Shown piece after piece: positions 7,034 to 14,043 of a stretch of DNA of 14,894 bases (position 1 is the first letter of the stretch; every line of letters starts with the position of its first letter). The stretch covers positions 1 through 14,894 of the forward strand of contig NZ_CASDOY010000050.1 in the NCBI RefSeq assembly GCF_949282365.1, read 5' to 3'. A program made the position numbers and the translations under genes. The notes under the pieces were generated by a model. It saw nothing but the letters and a program-made list of their open reading frames with translations. It had not been told where the DNA came from and did no database searches. This DNA is from an uncultured Desulfovibrio sp. Its GTDB lineage: Bacteria > Desulfobacterota > Desulfovibrionia > Desulfovibrionales > Desulfovibrionaceae.

Positions 7034-7849
7034 ATGCACGCGCACGAACTTGAACAGGCCCTTGTGCCCCAGGACGGCGAGACCCTGGTCTTCGATACCA
7101 ATCCCGTACTCAACGAGCGCGTGACCCACTACTGCCCCGGCTGCCATCACGGCATCGCCCACCGTCTGGTGAGCGAGGTGCTGCACGAGCTGGGCGTGGC
7201 CGACAGGACCATCCTGGTGGCCTCCGTGGGCTGCGCCACCTTCACCTATGACTACTTCAACGTGGACGGCCTCGAAGCCCCCCACGGCCGCGCCTGCGCC
7301 GTGGCCACCGGCGTGCGCCGCGCCCGCCCCGAAAGCGTGGTCTTCACCTATCAGGGCGACGGCGACATGGGCGCCATCGGTCTGGCCGAATCCATCCATG
7401 CGGCCAACCGCGGCGAGCTCATCACCGGCATCTTCATCAACAACACCGTCTACGGCATGACCGGCGGCCAGATGGCCCCCACCACCCTGCTGGGCCAGAA
7501 GACCACCACCAGCCCCCGCGGCCGCGACATGGCCCGCCACGAAGGCGGCCCCATCCGCATGGCCGAACTCATGGCCCAGCTCTCCGGCGTGGCCTATGCC
7601 GAACGCTGCGCCCTGGACAGCGTCAAGCATGTGCGCGCGGCCAAAAAGGCCCTGCGCAAGGCCTTCGAGGTGCAGCTGCAGGGCCTGGGCTTCGGCTTCG
7701 TGGAACTGCTCTCCGGTTGCCCCACCAACTGGCACATGGACCCCGTCAGCGCCAACAGGCGCATCAGCGAGGCCATGATCCCCGTCTTCCCTCTGGGCGT
7801 CTACAAAGACGTGACCGCCCCGGCCGACAGCGAGGTGCAGCATGGCTAA
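7034..7849 (+). CDS. korB: 2-oxoacid:ferredoxin oxidoreductase beta subunit (thiamine diphosphate binding)
   Basis: This 271-residue subunit holds thiamine diphosphate and a [4Fe-4S] cluster. The cofactor motif begins at GDGDMGAIG (108-116) and ends at the Asn pair at 136-137 in FINNTVYGMTGGQ. Candidate cluster ligands are Cys34 and Cys37 (THYCPGCHHG), Cys67 (VGCATF) and Cys192 (ERCALDS), the pattern seen in related beta subunits. The last part contains FVELLSGCPTNWHMDP (about 222-237), a common KorB motif. The ATG at 7034 was chosen because AAGGAGG sits at 7021-7027, and it starts one base after the alpha subunit stop. Its stop lies inside the next gene, an 8-base overlap. Confidence 0.92.
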   Translation: MHAHELEQALVPQDGETLVFDTNPVLNERVTHYCPGCHHGIAHRLVSEVLHELGVADRTILVASVGCATFTYDYFNVDGLEAPHGRACAVATGVRRARPESVVFTYQGDGDMGAIGLAESIHAANRGELITGIFINNTVYGMTGGQMAPTTLLGQKTTTSPRGRDMARHEGGPIRMAELMAQLSGVAYAERCALDSVKHVRAAKKALRKAFEVQLQGLGFGFVELLSGCPTNWHMDPVSANRRISEAMIPVFPLGVYKDVTAPADSEVQHG

Positions 7850-8381
7850 GTATCAGGATGTCATCATCGCCGGTTTCGGCGGCCAGGGCGTCATGCTCAT
7901 CGGCAACCTGCTGGCCCAGGCCGGCATGGAACACGGCCTCGAAGTGAGCTTCATCCCGGTCTACGGCGCGGAGATGCGCGGCGGCACCGCCAACTGCACC
8001 GTGGTGCTGGACGAACACCCCGTGGGCTCGCCCCTGGTCAACACGCCCCGTTCCATCATCGTGCTCAACGAGCCCTCGCTGGCCAAGTTCCAGCCCCGTC
8101 TGCATCCCGACGGCGTGCAGGTCGTCAACGCATCGCTCATCTCCGAAGGGCTGCTGGACGGCAAGCACCGCACGGTCTACATCCCGGTCAACGACATCGC
8201 CCATGAACTGGGCAATGTGAAACTGGCCAACATGGTGGCCCTGGGCGCCTGGATCAAGGCCACCGGCGCCCTGCCCCTGAAAGCCGTGCAGGAGGCCCTC
8301 AACCGCGTGGTCAGCGCCCACTACGCCAAGCTGATCCCGGTCAACGCCAAGGCCCTGCAGGCCGGCTACGACTTCGCGTAA
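7842..8381 (+). CDS. korC: 2-oxoacid:ferredoxin oxidoreductase gamma subunit
   Basis: The 179-residue gamma subunit belongs to the pyruvate/ketoisovalerate oxidoreductase catalytic-domain family, which completes the enzyme and contributes to coenzyme A binding and subunit assembly. Family motifs are GFGGQGVMLIGNLLAQAG (11-28) near the start and YGAEMRGGTANC (41-52). The middle region NTPRSIIVLNEPSLAKF and a later VKLANMVALGAWIKATG also fit. Length is typical (about 180). The ATG overlaps the beta gene by eight bases, so delta, alpha, beta and gamma are probably translated from one message. The message appears to end in the hairpin at 8390-8440. Confidence 0.92.
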   Translation: MAKYQDVIIAGFGGQGVMLIGNLLAQAGMEHGLEVSFIPVYGAEMRGGTANCTVVLDEHPVGSPLVNTPRSIIVLNEPSLAKFQPRLHPDGVQVVNASLISEGLLDGKHRTVYIPVNDIAHELGNVKLANMVALGAWIKATGALPLKAVQEALNRVVSAHYAKLIPVNAKALQAGYDFA

Positions 8382-8389
8382 CGAACTGG

Positions 8390-8440
8390 ACGGGGGAAGG
8401 GAACCCCTCTGCTGGTGCGGGAGCGGTCCCCTTCCCCCGT
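8390..8440 (+). terminator. Hairpin downstream of the korDABC operon, probable transcript end
   Basis: ACGGGGGAAGGG (8390-8401) pairs perfectly with CCCTTCCCCCGT (8429-8440), and the stem continues inward with several more pairs across two mismatches. It begins nine bases after the korC stop. No T run follows, so it may act with a termination factor or protect the 3' end of the mRNA rather than be a standard intrinsic terminator. Confidence 0.5.
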
Positions 8441-8469
8441 ACCCCCATCCCTCCCCAGCGCTTTCTTCA
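8429..8469 (+). repeat. Copy 1 of a dispersed intergenic element
   Basis: The string CCCTTCCCCC, then CCCCCATCC, then TCCCC, then GCG and a T-rich CTTTCTTCA end, recurs with small changes at 11144-11186. Both copies lie in non-coding gaps in the same orientation. Here the first block is also the right arm of the korC hairpin. Confidence 0.45.
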
Positions 8470-8508
8470 TGGGCATCAGCCTGTTGAGCGCCTGACAGAG
8501 ACGCGAAA

Positions 8509-8541
8509 ATCAGAACCACCCGCAAAGCGGGTGGTTCTGAT
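8509..8541. repeat. Perfect 15-bp palindromic hairpin
   Basis: ATCAGAACCACCCGC (8509-8523), loop AAA, then the exact reverse complement (8527-8541). On the minus strand it is followed by TTT, so it could end a minus-strand transcript. It resembles short palindromic intergenic repeats found in many bacterial genomes. No second copy is in the window. Confidence 0.6.
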
Positions 8542-8679
8542 CTGACGGCAGGCAAGAGGCCGCTCCGGTGTGCACGGCGGCAGGCTGCCGGCAAGAGAAC
8601 AGCCAGTGCCTGCAAATGGTTTGCGGGACCTTGCACGGAACGGCAGGGGATCTTTGCGCTGTTCCTTGACGCATGGAAA

Positions 8680-8703
8680 AAGCGGAGCCCGCGGGCTCCG
8701 CTT
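8680..8703 (-). terminator. Intrinsic terminator of the DUF805 gene
   Basis: A perfect 24-base palindrome (half-site AAGCGGAGCCCG) starts 34 bases past the DUF805 stop. On the minus strand it runs directly into five T residues (8681-8677), the standard form of a factor-independent terminator. Confidence 0.85.
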
Positions 8704-8736
8704 CGTCATGTGGCCGTAGAACGGGGAAAGACCGGC

Positions 8737-9249
8737 CTAGCCGGCGTTCTTGTCCTCATCCCCTCCGTCCGCGCCGTCCGTCGCGCCCGTTCCGGCCTTC
8801 CCGCAGGAAGCCGGGCCGTAGCGGTTGGGGCCTTCCTGACCGGCGGCGAAGCAGAGGAAGAGCAGCAGGGTTCCGGTCACGAACAGCCAGCCGTAATGCA
8901 GGTAGAGCATGTAGGGCGAAAGCTCGCCCTCGTTGTTCATGTAGTTGGACAGGCCGAACATGGGCAGGATGACGGTCACGGTCAGCCAGACCGTCCAGAT
9001 GCCGCCGGGCAGGCCCAGATCGTGCAGGCGGCGGATGCCCACGGAACTGAGCGGGATCATCAGCAGGGCCCAGAGCATGCCCACGATCATGGGCGACGCG
9101 AAGCAGACGGCCAGCGCGCCCAGCAGCAGGAAAAAGAGCAGGAACCAGATGAACTCGGCCCGGCAGCTGCGCCCGTAGCAGCGGGCGAATTTGCCGAAAC
9201 AGGCGGCGATGGCCGCACCGGGCGTCATGACAGTTTTTTTGCCGGACAT
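8737..9249 (-). CDS. DUF805 family inner-membrane protein
   Basis: The 170-residue protein matches the DUF805 pattern: an N-terminal FGKFARCYGRSCRAEFIWFLLF (about 18-39), the central RRLHDLGLPGGIW (73-85) and the late NRYGP (142-146). Four membrane segments are visible at roughly 33-52, 53-71, 84-101 and 118-137. The C-terminus is Gly/Asp-rich and polar. The function of the family is unknown; a role at the inner membrane is inferred. The start is fixed by GGAGG four bases upstream of the ATG at 9249; an in-frame ATG 29 codons earlier lacks such a site. It appears to be a single-gene transcript ended by the hairpin at 8680-8703. Confidence 0.88.
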   Translation of the reverse strand: MSGKKTVMTPGAAIAACFGKFARCYGRSCRAEFIWFLLFFLLLGALAVCFASPMIVGMLWALLMIPLSSVGIRRLHDLGLPGGIWTVWLTVTVILPMFGLSNYMNNEGELSPYMLYLHYGWLFVTGTLLLFLCFAAGQEGPNRYGPASCGKAGTGATDGADGGDEDKNAG

Positions 9250-9610
9250 GGCTCCTCCATGATCATGCACGCCGCGTCCGGCACGGGGCCGTCCGCAGGC
9301 AGCGCTTTGAAAAATACGGTTCCGTACAGCCCGCAAGACGGGGCCATGCGCCGTCCCCGGGGGCCCTCCCGGCGGCCGCGGGCCCGGCGCGGGGCGGGGC
9401 CTGACGGCCCGGCCGCCAGTCCGGCCGTCCGGAAGGATACGCCTCTGCGCGGGGCCGCCTTCCGGGGCGGACGGGGCCCGGGCAAGGGCCCCTTTTTTCG
9501 CATGGGCCAGGGGAAGGTCTTTGGACGGCCGCGCCCTTTGCCGTCACCGTCACGGGCAGCGGCAAACCATGCCAAAGGCTCTCCCGCCTCTCCCGGAAAA
9601 AACGTGTCCC
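9250..9610. other. Very GC-rich intergenic region with an orphan + strand terminator
   Basis: This 361-base gap lies between the start of the DUF805 gene and the stop of proB. It contains no credible protein gene. On the + strand it has a strong terminator at 9473-9498. Just before it, CCGTCCGGAAGG near 9425 can fold onto CCTTCC...GGACGG near 9458-9474. On the minus strand the DUF805 promoter should lie here; TATTTT near 9315 is a possible -10 but lacks a good -35. Confidence 0.5.
9473..9498 (+). terminator. Orphan intrinsic terminator on the + strand
   Basis: GGGGCCC (9473-9479), a six-base loop, GGGCCCC (9486-9492) and then six T residues (9493-9498). The form is textbook for the + strand, yet the nearest + strand gene upstream is korC, over a kilobase away. 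It may end a small RNA or antisense transcript. Confidence 0.65.
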
Positions 9611-10798
9611 CTAGATGGCGGCATCCATGAGCAGGTTGTCGCGGTGGATGACCTCGGGATAGTGGGCGTCGCCCAGAATGGCGGCCACCTCGTGGCGGCG
9701 CAGGCCCATGATCTTGCGCAGGTCCGCGGCGCTGTAATTGGACAGGCCCACGCCCAGCCCGGCGTGGTCGTCGCTCTCGCCCAGACGGGCCACGCGCACC
9801 AGGGCGCCCTTCTGGAAATTGCCCAGCACCTGCCGCACCCCGCCGGGCAGCAGGCTGCCGCCCTTGCTGAGCAGGGCCTCGGCCGCACCGGCATCCACCA
9901 GCACGGTGCCCGCCGGATCGGACTGGTAGGCCAGCCAGAACTTGCGCCTCGGGATGGCGTGTTCCTCGGGACGGACCCAGGTGCCCACGGCTTCCCCGGC
10001 AAAGGCGCGTTCCAGCACGTCCGCCTCGCGGCCGGGCAGGATGAGGGTGGGCACGCCCAGCTGGGCGGCGCGGCGCGCGGCCTGCAGTTTGGAATACATG
10101 CCGCCGGTGCCCACGCTGGTCTTGCCGCCGCACATGCGGCCCAGGTCCAGGCCCGCCACATCCTCCACGCAGTCCATGATGCCCGCATCGGGCACTTCCT
10201 GCGGGTTGGCCGCGTAGACGCCCGGCGCCGAGGTCAGGTTGATGTACAGATCCGCGCCGATGAGGTTGACCAGCAGGCTGGCCAGGCAGTCATTGTCGCC
10301 GAATTTGAGTTCGCTGACCGAGACCGTGTCGTTCTCGTTGACGATGGGCAGCACGCCCCAGTCCATGAGCTCGGCAAAGGTGTTGCGCGCATTGAGGAAA
10401 CGCTGCCGCGCGCGCAGGTCGTCGCGGGTGAGCAGCACCTGGGCGGTGGGGAAATCATGGGCGCGGAAGACCTCGTCCCAGGCGCGCATCAGCTGCCCCT
10501 GGCCCACGGCGGCCGCGGCCTGACGGGCGGAAAGGCCGGAGGTCTCGCCGCTGTGGCCGTGGGCGCGCAGGACGGCGCGACCGGCCGCCACGGCCCCGGA
10601 AGAGACCAGCACCAAGCGGCGTCCATGCCCGTCCGGCGCGCTGCGCAGGGCGGCCATCTGCCGTGCCAGGCTCTCCAGCACCGGCGCGCTCAGTCCCCGG
10701 GCATCGGTCAGCACGGCGCTGCCCACCTTGATGACCACCACACGGGCACGGGCCAGGGCCTGCGCTTTTTCCTGCCGCCAATCGAGCTGTCTTTCCAT
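9611..10798 (-). CDS. proB: Glutamate 5-kinase with C-terminal PUA domain
   Basis: ProB phosphorylates glutamate to gamma-glutamyl phosphate, the first step of proline synthesis. The kinase domain shows VVVIKVGSAVLT (20-31), SSGAVAAGR (66-74), AVGQGQLM (97-104), NENDTVS (154-160), FGDND (166-170) and VGTGGMYSKLQAA (229-241), the ATP and glutamate sites of the amino-acid kinase fold. From about 297 (GTVLVDAGAAEALLSKGGSL) a PUA domain follows, as in E. coli ProB. At 395 residues it is slightly longer than the usual 367-376. The ATG at 10798 has AGGAG shortly upstream; the longer open frame before it is not protein-like. A proA partner is not seen in the window. Confidence 0.94.
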   Translation of the reverse strand: MERQLDWRQEKAQALARARVVVIKVGSAVLTDARGLSAPVLESLARQMAALRSAPDGHGRRLVLVSSGAVAAGRAVLRAHGHSGETSGLSARQAAAAVGQGQLMRAWDEVFRAHDFPTAQVLLTRDDLRARQRFLNARNTFAELMDWGVLPIVNENDTVSVSELKFGDNDCLASLLVNLIGADLYINLTSAPGVYAANPQEVPDAGIMDCVEDVAGLDLGRMCGGKTSVGTGGMYSKLQAARRAAQLGVPTLILPGREADVLERAFAGEAVGTWVRPEEHAIPRRKFWLAYQSDPAGTVLVDAGAAEALLSKGGSLLPGGVRQVLGNFQKGALVRVARLGESDDHAGLGVGLSNYSAADLRKIMGLRRHEVAAILGDAHYPEVIHRDNLLMDAAI

Positions 10799-11271
10799 GA
10801 TCGCTCCTGCAAGGGCTCTGAAGAATTCCCGCCCGCCTCCGGCGGACGCCGCCTGACCATAGCTCAAAGCACGACAAACAGCCAGCGCCCTGCATGACAG
10901 CGCCCTGCTGTTTTCGGGGGAGCCTGCGCATCTTCGCTGACGATGCCCGCAAGACATGGCGGTTCGACGGAGCGTTTTGAGCAGGCCCCTCCGCGTTGCT
11001 GGCGATGGCCGCAAGGCGCCTTGCGCCGCCAACGGGCACGGCCTGCGGCCGCCATCCGGTCGCTGCCCGCGCAGGAGGGCTTTCCGGGGGCAACGGCGTC
11101 GGGATGGTTTTTCACGAAGGTCTCTGCCCGCGCGTAAGGGCTTCCCTTCCCCCCAGGCCCCCATCCTTTCCCCGGCGCGCTTTTCAGGTGGGCGCGGGGA
11201 CTGCGGGGTGGGGGCGTTTCTCCGCAAGCAAAAGCTCCTCCGCCCCATCAAGGATCCCGGGCCTTCCGGGG
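10799..11271. other. Long intergenic region between proB and the exported-protein gene
   Basis: This 473-base gap has no credible gene. It contains an 11-base direct repeat CAGCGCCCTGC at 10883-10893 and 10898-10908, a 16-base palindrome CGCAAGGCGCCTTGCG near 11010, and copy 2 of the dispersed intergenic element (11144-11186). The several overlapping + strand frames of 60-280 codons are Arg/Pro-rich and match no family I know. Any proB promoter should lie close to 10860-10830 on the minus strand; I found no strong one. Confidence 0.55.
11144..11186 (+). repeat. Copy 2 of the dispersed intergenic element
   Basis: CCCTTCCCCC, CCCCCATCC, TTTCCCC, GGCGCGC and TTTTCA line up with 8429-8469, with two small gaps. 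Both copies are non-coding. Unlike copy 1, this one lies opposite to its flanking genes. Confidence 0.45.
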
Positions 11272-11697
11272 CTAGCGGTAGAACTCCAGCGAATCCACGA
11301 TGCCCTGCAGGGCGGGATGGCCGGTGCGGCCCACGATGCTGGCCACGCCGTGCATGCCGTCGAAGGTCCAGAGGCAGACCTCCAGCGGCAGCTCGCCGGC
11401 CATGCCCTTGAGGCCGTAATAATTGCCGTTCTGCGCCGTGCGCGCGGCATGCAGCTTTTGCGCGTAATCGGCCGCCAGCTGTTCCGGCGTCATGCCGCCG
11501 CTGGCGGCGGTGACGATGGTGACGCTCACGGACTTGTCCGGGGCCACCAGCACCACGCCGTCGCTCACGTCAGGCACGGCGGCCACGGTCCAGCCGTCGG
11601 GCGCGACCACGCGGAAGGTCGGCTTTTCCACAGGAGCGGCCAGAGCGGCCGTGCCAAGGGCCAGCCACAGGAGGCAGGCCAGAAGGATAGGTTTCAT
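11272..11697 (-). CDS. Small exported protein of unknown function
   Basis: The 141-residue protein has a clear Sec signal: MKPILLACLLWLALGTAALA, with likely cleavage before APVEKP (about residue 20). The mature part begins FRVVAPDGWTVAAVPDVSD and alternates hydrophobic strands (VVLVAPDKSVSVTIVTA) with a helix (TPEQLAADYAQKLHAA, 70-85). That pattern loosely resembles PsbP/DcrB-like periplasmic proteins, but I cannot assign a family. One Cys (108) remains in the mature protein. GGAGG lies four bases before the ATG at 11697. It sits 118 bases after obgE and 473 bases before proB in the same direction. It is an extra gene within the otherwise familiar obgE-proB neighbourhood. Confidence 0.8.
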   Translation of the reverse strand: MKPILLACLLWLALGTAALAAPVEKPTFRVVAPDGWTVAAVPDVSDGVVLVAPDKSVSVTIVTAASGGMTPEQLAADYAQKLHAARTAQNGNYYGLKGMAGELPLEVCLWTFDGMHGVASIVGRTGHPALQGIVDSLEFYR

Positions 11698-11718
11698 GCT
11701 TCCTCCCCGGATGCGGAG

Positions 11719-11763
11719 CGGGACGGCCGCCGGCGGACGCGCCCGACACGCGCCGCCGTCCCG
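11719..11763 (-). terminator. Possible hairpin between obgE and the exported-protein gene
   Basis: CGGGACGGC (11719-11727) pairs with GCCGTCCCG (11755-11763). It lies in the 118-base gap after obgE. There is no T run on either side, so it may be an obgE transcript end or merely GC-rich structure. Confidence 0.3.
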
Positions 11764-11815
11764 TGCCGGGGATGCCGCGCGGCGGGCCCGCCCGCACGAA
11801 GCCGCCCTTCCCGCA

Positions 11816-12919
11816 TCACTCGCGGGTATAGATGACTTCGATGTCCTCGAATTCCTCGTCGTCCGCCTCTTCGGCCGCCGCGAAATGATGCAGGGGCTCA
11901 TGTACCTGCACCTCGTCGCGCAGCTTCCAGAGCTCGGCCACCAACGCCTCAAGGCCGATGCCGTCGCGGGCCGAGATGAAGAAGACCCTGCGTCCGTCGG
12001 CGCGGGCGCGGGCGCGCAGGGCTTCCAGACGTTCCTCGTCCACCAGGTCGATCTTGTTGACCACCTCGATCTGGCGGCGTTCGCCCAGCTCGGGGTCGAA
12101 GCGGCGCAACTCCTCGTTGATGAGCTCGAAACCGGCCCAGGGATCGTCGTCGCTCACGTCCTCGATGCTGAGGATATGCACCAGGAAGCGGGTGCGCTCC
12201 ACATGCTTGAGGAAGCGGTGTCCCAGGCCCTGGCCTTCGTGCGCGCCCTCGATGAGCCCGGGGATGTCGGCGATGACCATGCGGCGGTCCGGGTCGTACT
12301 CGTCGATCATGACGCCCAGGTTGGGGGTCAGGGTGGTGAAGGGATAGGCCGCGATCTTGGGCCGCGCCGCCGAGACCTGCGAGATGAAGGTGGACTTGCC
12401 CGCATTGGGCAGGCCCAGCAGGCCGGCGTCGGCCAGGATCTTGAGCTCCAGGCGCAGCTCGCGCTCCTCGCCGGGCTCGCCGGGCTGGGCGAAGCGCGGG
12501 GCGCGCATGGTGGAGGTCTTGAAATGTTCGTTGCCCATGCCGCCGCGCCCGCCCTGGGCGGCCACCACTTCCATGTCGGGCTCGCGCAGGTCGGCCAGCA
12601 GATATTCCTCGCCCAGCTCGTCCCGGGCATAGACCAGGGTGCCCACGGGCAGGCCCAGGATCAGGTCGTCGCCCTTGCGGCCGTTGCACTGGCTGCCCAT
12701 GCCGGGCTGGCCGTTGCGCGCCTCGTACTGGCGCTTGAGGCGGAAGTCATAGAGGGAGAGCAGGCGGCTGTCCGCCTTGAGGATGACGGAACCGCCCTTG
12801 CCGCCGTCGCCGCCGTCCGGCCCGCCGCGCGGCACGAATTTTTCCCGCCGGAAAGACACGCAGCCATGACCGCCCTTGCCGGCCCGGACCTGGATAGTCG
12901 CTTCGTCCACAAAACGCAT
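11816..12919 (-). CDS. obgE: Obg family ribosome-associated GTPase
   Basis: ObgE/CgtA is a large GTPase that binds the 50S subunit and links ribosome assembly to growth and stress. The glycine-rich Obg fold covers about 1-157 (MRFVDEATIQVRAGKGGHGC, GGPDGGDGGKGG and AAQGGRGGMGN). The GTPase domain shows G1 GLPNAGKS (169-176), a Thr pair at 195-196 for G2, G3 DIPGLIEGAHEG (218-229), G4 NKID (288-291) and G5 SA (316-317). A short acidic tail (EEADDEEFED) ends the 367-residue protein. The ATG at 12919 gives the usual family N-terminus after GGGAG; an in-frame ATG 16 codons upstream does not. It follows rpmA behind a terminator, so it may have its own promoter, which I could not identify. Confidence 0.95.
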   Translation of the reverse strand: MRFVDEATIQVRAGKGGHGCVSFRREKFVPRGGPDGGDGGKGGSVILKADSRLLSLYDFRLKRQYEARNGQPGMGSQCNGRKGDDLILGLPVGTLVYARDELGEEYLLADLREPDMEVVAAQGGRGGMGNEHFKTSTMRAPRFAQPGEPGEERELRLELKILADAGLLGLPNAGKSTFISQVSAARPKIAAYPFTTLTPNLGVMIDEYDPDRRMVIADIPGLIEGAHEGQGLGHRFLKHVERTRFLVHILSIEDVSDDDPWAGFELINEELRRFDPELGERRQIEVVNKIDLVDEERLEALRARARADGRRVFFISARDGIGLEALVAELWKLRDEVQVHEPLHHFAAAEEADDEEFEDIEVIYTRE

Positions 12920-12998
12920 GGAAAGTCTCCCGGGTGTCGCCACCCTGTCAGGGACGCCCTGCGGCATCCCGCGGGCCGCTGGGGCCCAAAAAGCAGAA

Positions 12999-13028
12999 AA
13001 GGGAAGAAGCCCTGCGGCCTCTTCCCTT
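12999..13028 (-). terminator. Intrinsic terminator of the rplU-rpmA operon
   Basis: On the minus strand a 13-bp stem (one G-T pair, arms 13028-13016 and 13011-12999, 4-base loop) is followed by a T-rich stretch, TTCTGCTTTTT. It starts 25 bases after the rpmA stop, and the obgE start is about 80 bases further on, so part of the message may read through. Confidence 0.75.
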
Positions 13029-13052
13029 CAAAAATCACGCCTTGCCGCGCCG

Positions 13053-13325
13053 TTATTCGGCAACGGGGGCTTCCACATGCACGCGGGTGAGCACGCGACG
13101 CTTGCGGATGTACTTTTCAAAACGCACCACGCCGTCGGTCTTGGCGAACAGGGTGTAGTCCCTGCCCATGCCCACGTTGGTGCCGGGATAGATCTTGGTG
13201 CCGAGCTGACGCACGATGATGTTGCCAGCCAGCACGCTCTGGCCGCCAAAGCGCTTCACGCCGCGTCTTTGGCCCGCACTGTCGCGGCCGTTACGCGAAG
13301 AGCCGCCTGCTTTCTTATGAGCCAT
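13053..13325 (-). CDS. rpmA: 50S ribosomal protein bL27
   Basis: The 90-residue protein begins MAHKKAGGSSRNGRDSAGQR, the signature N-terminus of bL27, which reaches the peptidyl-transferase centre of the large subunit. GTKIYPGTNVGMGRDYTLFA is the conserved core. It has no cleavable N-terminal extension of the type seen in Firmicutes, which fits a proteobacterial-style host for this segment. AAGGAGT lies just upstream of the ATG. It is 56 bases downstream of rplU in the same transcript, which ends at the hairpin near 12999-13028. Confidence 0.97.
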   Translation of the reverse strand: MAHKKAGGSSRNGRDSAGQRRGVKRFGGQSVLAGNIIVRQLGTKIYPGTNVGMGRDYTLFAKTDGVVRFEKYIRKRRVLTRVHVEAPVAE

Positions 13326-13381
13326 GGTATACTCCTTACAAGGCAGATTGCCGTGCGCCCCCGCAGGAACGCGCCGCCAAG

Positions 13382-13690
13382 CTAGCCGTTAATGCTTTTG
13401 ACGCGGATGGTGGTGCAGTCCTGACGATGACCGCGCAGCTTGCGCGAGTCATTGCGACGCCAGCGCTTAAACACCATGACCTTGGCACCGCGGCCCTGCT
13501 CCACCACTTCGGCGGTCACGGCAGCGTTCTCCACATAGGGAGCGCCCACTTTCACGTCGGCGCCGCCAAGCATCAGCACCTTGTCCAGCTTGATTTCGCT
13601 GCCGGCTTCACCAGCGAGCTTTTCCACAACGATCTTGGAACCTTCTTCGACGCGGTACTGTTTGCCGCCCGTTTCAATAATAGCGTACAT
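13382..13690 (-). CDS. rplU: 50S ribosomal protein bL21
   Basis: The 102-residue protein begins MYAIIETGGKQYRVEEGSKI, the standard opening of bL21, and contains FKRWRRNDSRKLRGHRQ near its end, the family's rRNA-binding basic region. It binds 23S rRNA in the large subunit. GGAGG is nine bases before the ATG. It is the first gene of the rplU-rpmA pair. Upstream, TTGACT (13748-13743, minus strand) could be a -35 element, but the expected -10 (CAAACA) is poor. Confidence 0.97.
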   Translation of the reverse strand: MYAIIETGGKQYRVEEGSKIVVEKLAGEAGSEIKLDKVLMLGGADVKVGAPYVENAAVTAEVVEQGRGAKVMVFKRWRRNDSRKLRGHRQDCTTIRVKSING

Positions 13691-13965
13691 GCTCTTAAAC
13701 CTCCGAAAAGAGAGAGGCCTGTTTGCCTCATGCTGGGGAAAAAGTCAAGTGATTTTTGATCCGGCCGCGCCACAGGCCACGCATCCGGTGCGGGACGCGC
13801 GGTAGTCGGGCCAGTCAGAGGCGTAGGCCAGTTGTGCTGCATAGCACAGGATGCGCCGGGGGGCAATGCCTTTTTGACCGGCAGCGGATTTTTCCCGCAC
13901 CCGGCGCCCTGCCCGGGAGAGCCCCTGCCGCGCCCGGCATCCATCGCCAGCGCCACGGCATCTTC

Positions 13966-14019
13966 CCGGGACTGGCGGACATTTCCCGGGGCAGGCCGGC
14001 GTATCCGGGACTGGCGGAC
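13966..14019 (+). repeat. 15-base direct repeat pair
   Basis: CCGGGACTGGCGGAC occurs exactly at 13966-13980 and again at 14005-14019. It lies in the non-coding gap upstream of the methyltransferase gene. Its role is unknown; it could be low-complexity expansion or a protein-binding site. Confidence 0.6.
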
Positions 14020-14043
14020 TGTCTCCGGGCGGGCCATCCTGCG

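Larger units (their letters stand above)
8382..8736. other. Hairpin-rich intergenic region between korC and the DUF805 gene
   Basis: This 355-base gap between convergent genes holds no convincing gene. It contains four hairpins: a korC-proximal one (8390-8440), a perfect 15-bp one (8509-8541), a small 8-bp one (arms 8609-8616 and 8620-8627, one G-T pair) and the DUF805 terminator (8680-8703). It also carries one copy of an element shared with 11144-11186. A 77-codon frame on the minus strand here is Arg/Pro/Ser-rich, runs through the 15-bp hairpin and is not convincing as a protein. Confidence 0.6.

Noticed and set aside
5833..7113. A 426-codon minus-strand open frame
   Set aside because: It is antisense to the ferredoxin and alpha subunit genes and is His/Gly/Ala-rich, as expected of a shadow frame.
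8476..8709. A 77-codon minus-strand frame in the korC-DUF805 gap
   Set aside because: It runs through two hairpins, is Arg/Pro/Ser-rich and has no family resemblance; such frames often arise from intergenic repeats.
9521..10897. A 458-codon + strand open frame
   Set aside because: It is antisense to proB, whose kinase and PUA motifs are clear.
10943..11835. Several overlapping + strand frames in the proB upstream gap
   Set aside because: Arg/Pro-rich, without good ribosome sites, and they include the dispersed intergenic element.
11492..13090. A 532-codon + strand open frame
   Set aside because: It is antisense to obgE and the exported-protein gene, both of which have good ribosome sites and protein-like sequences.
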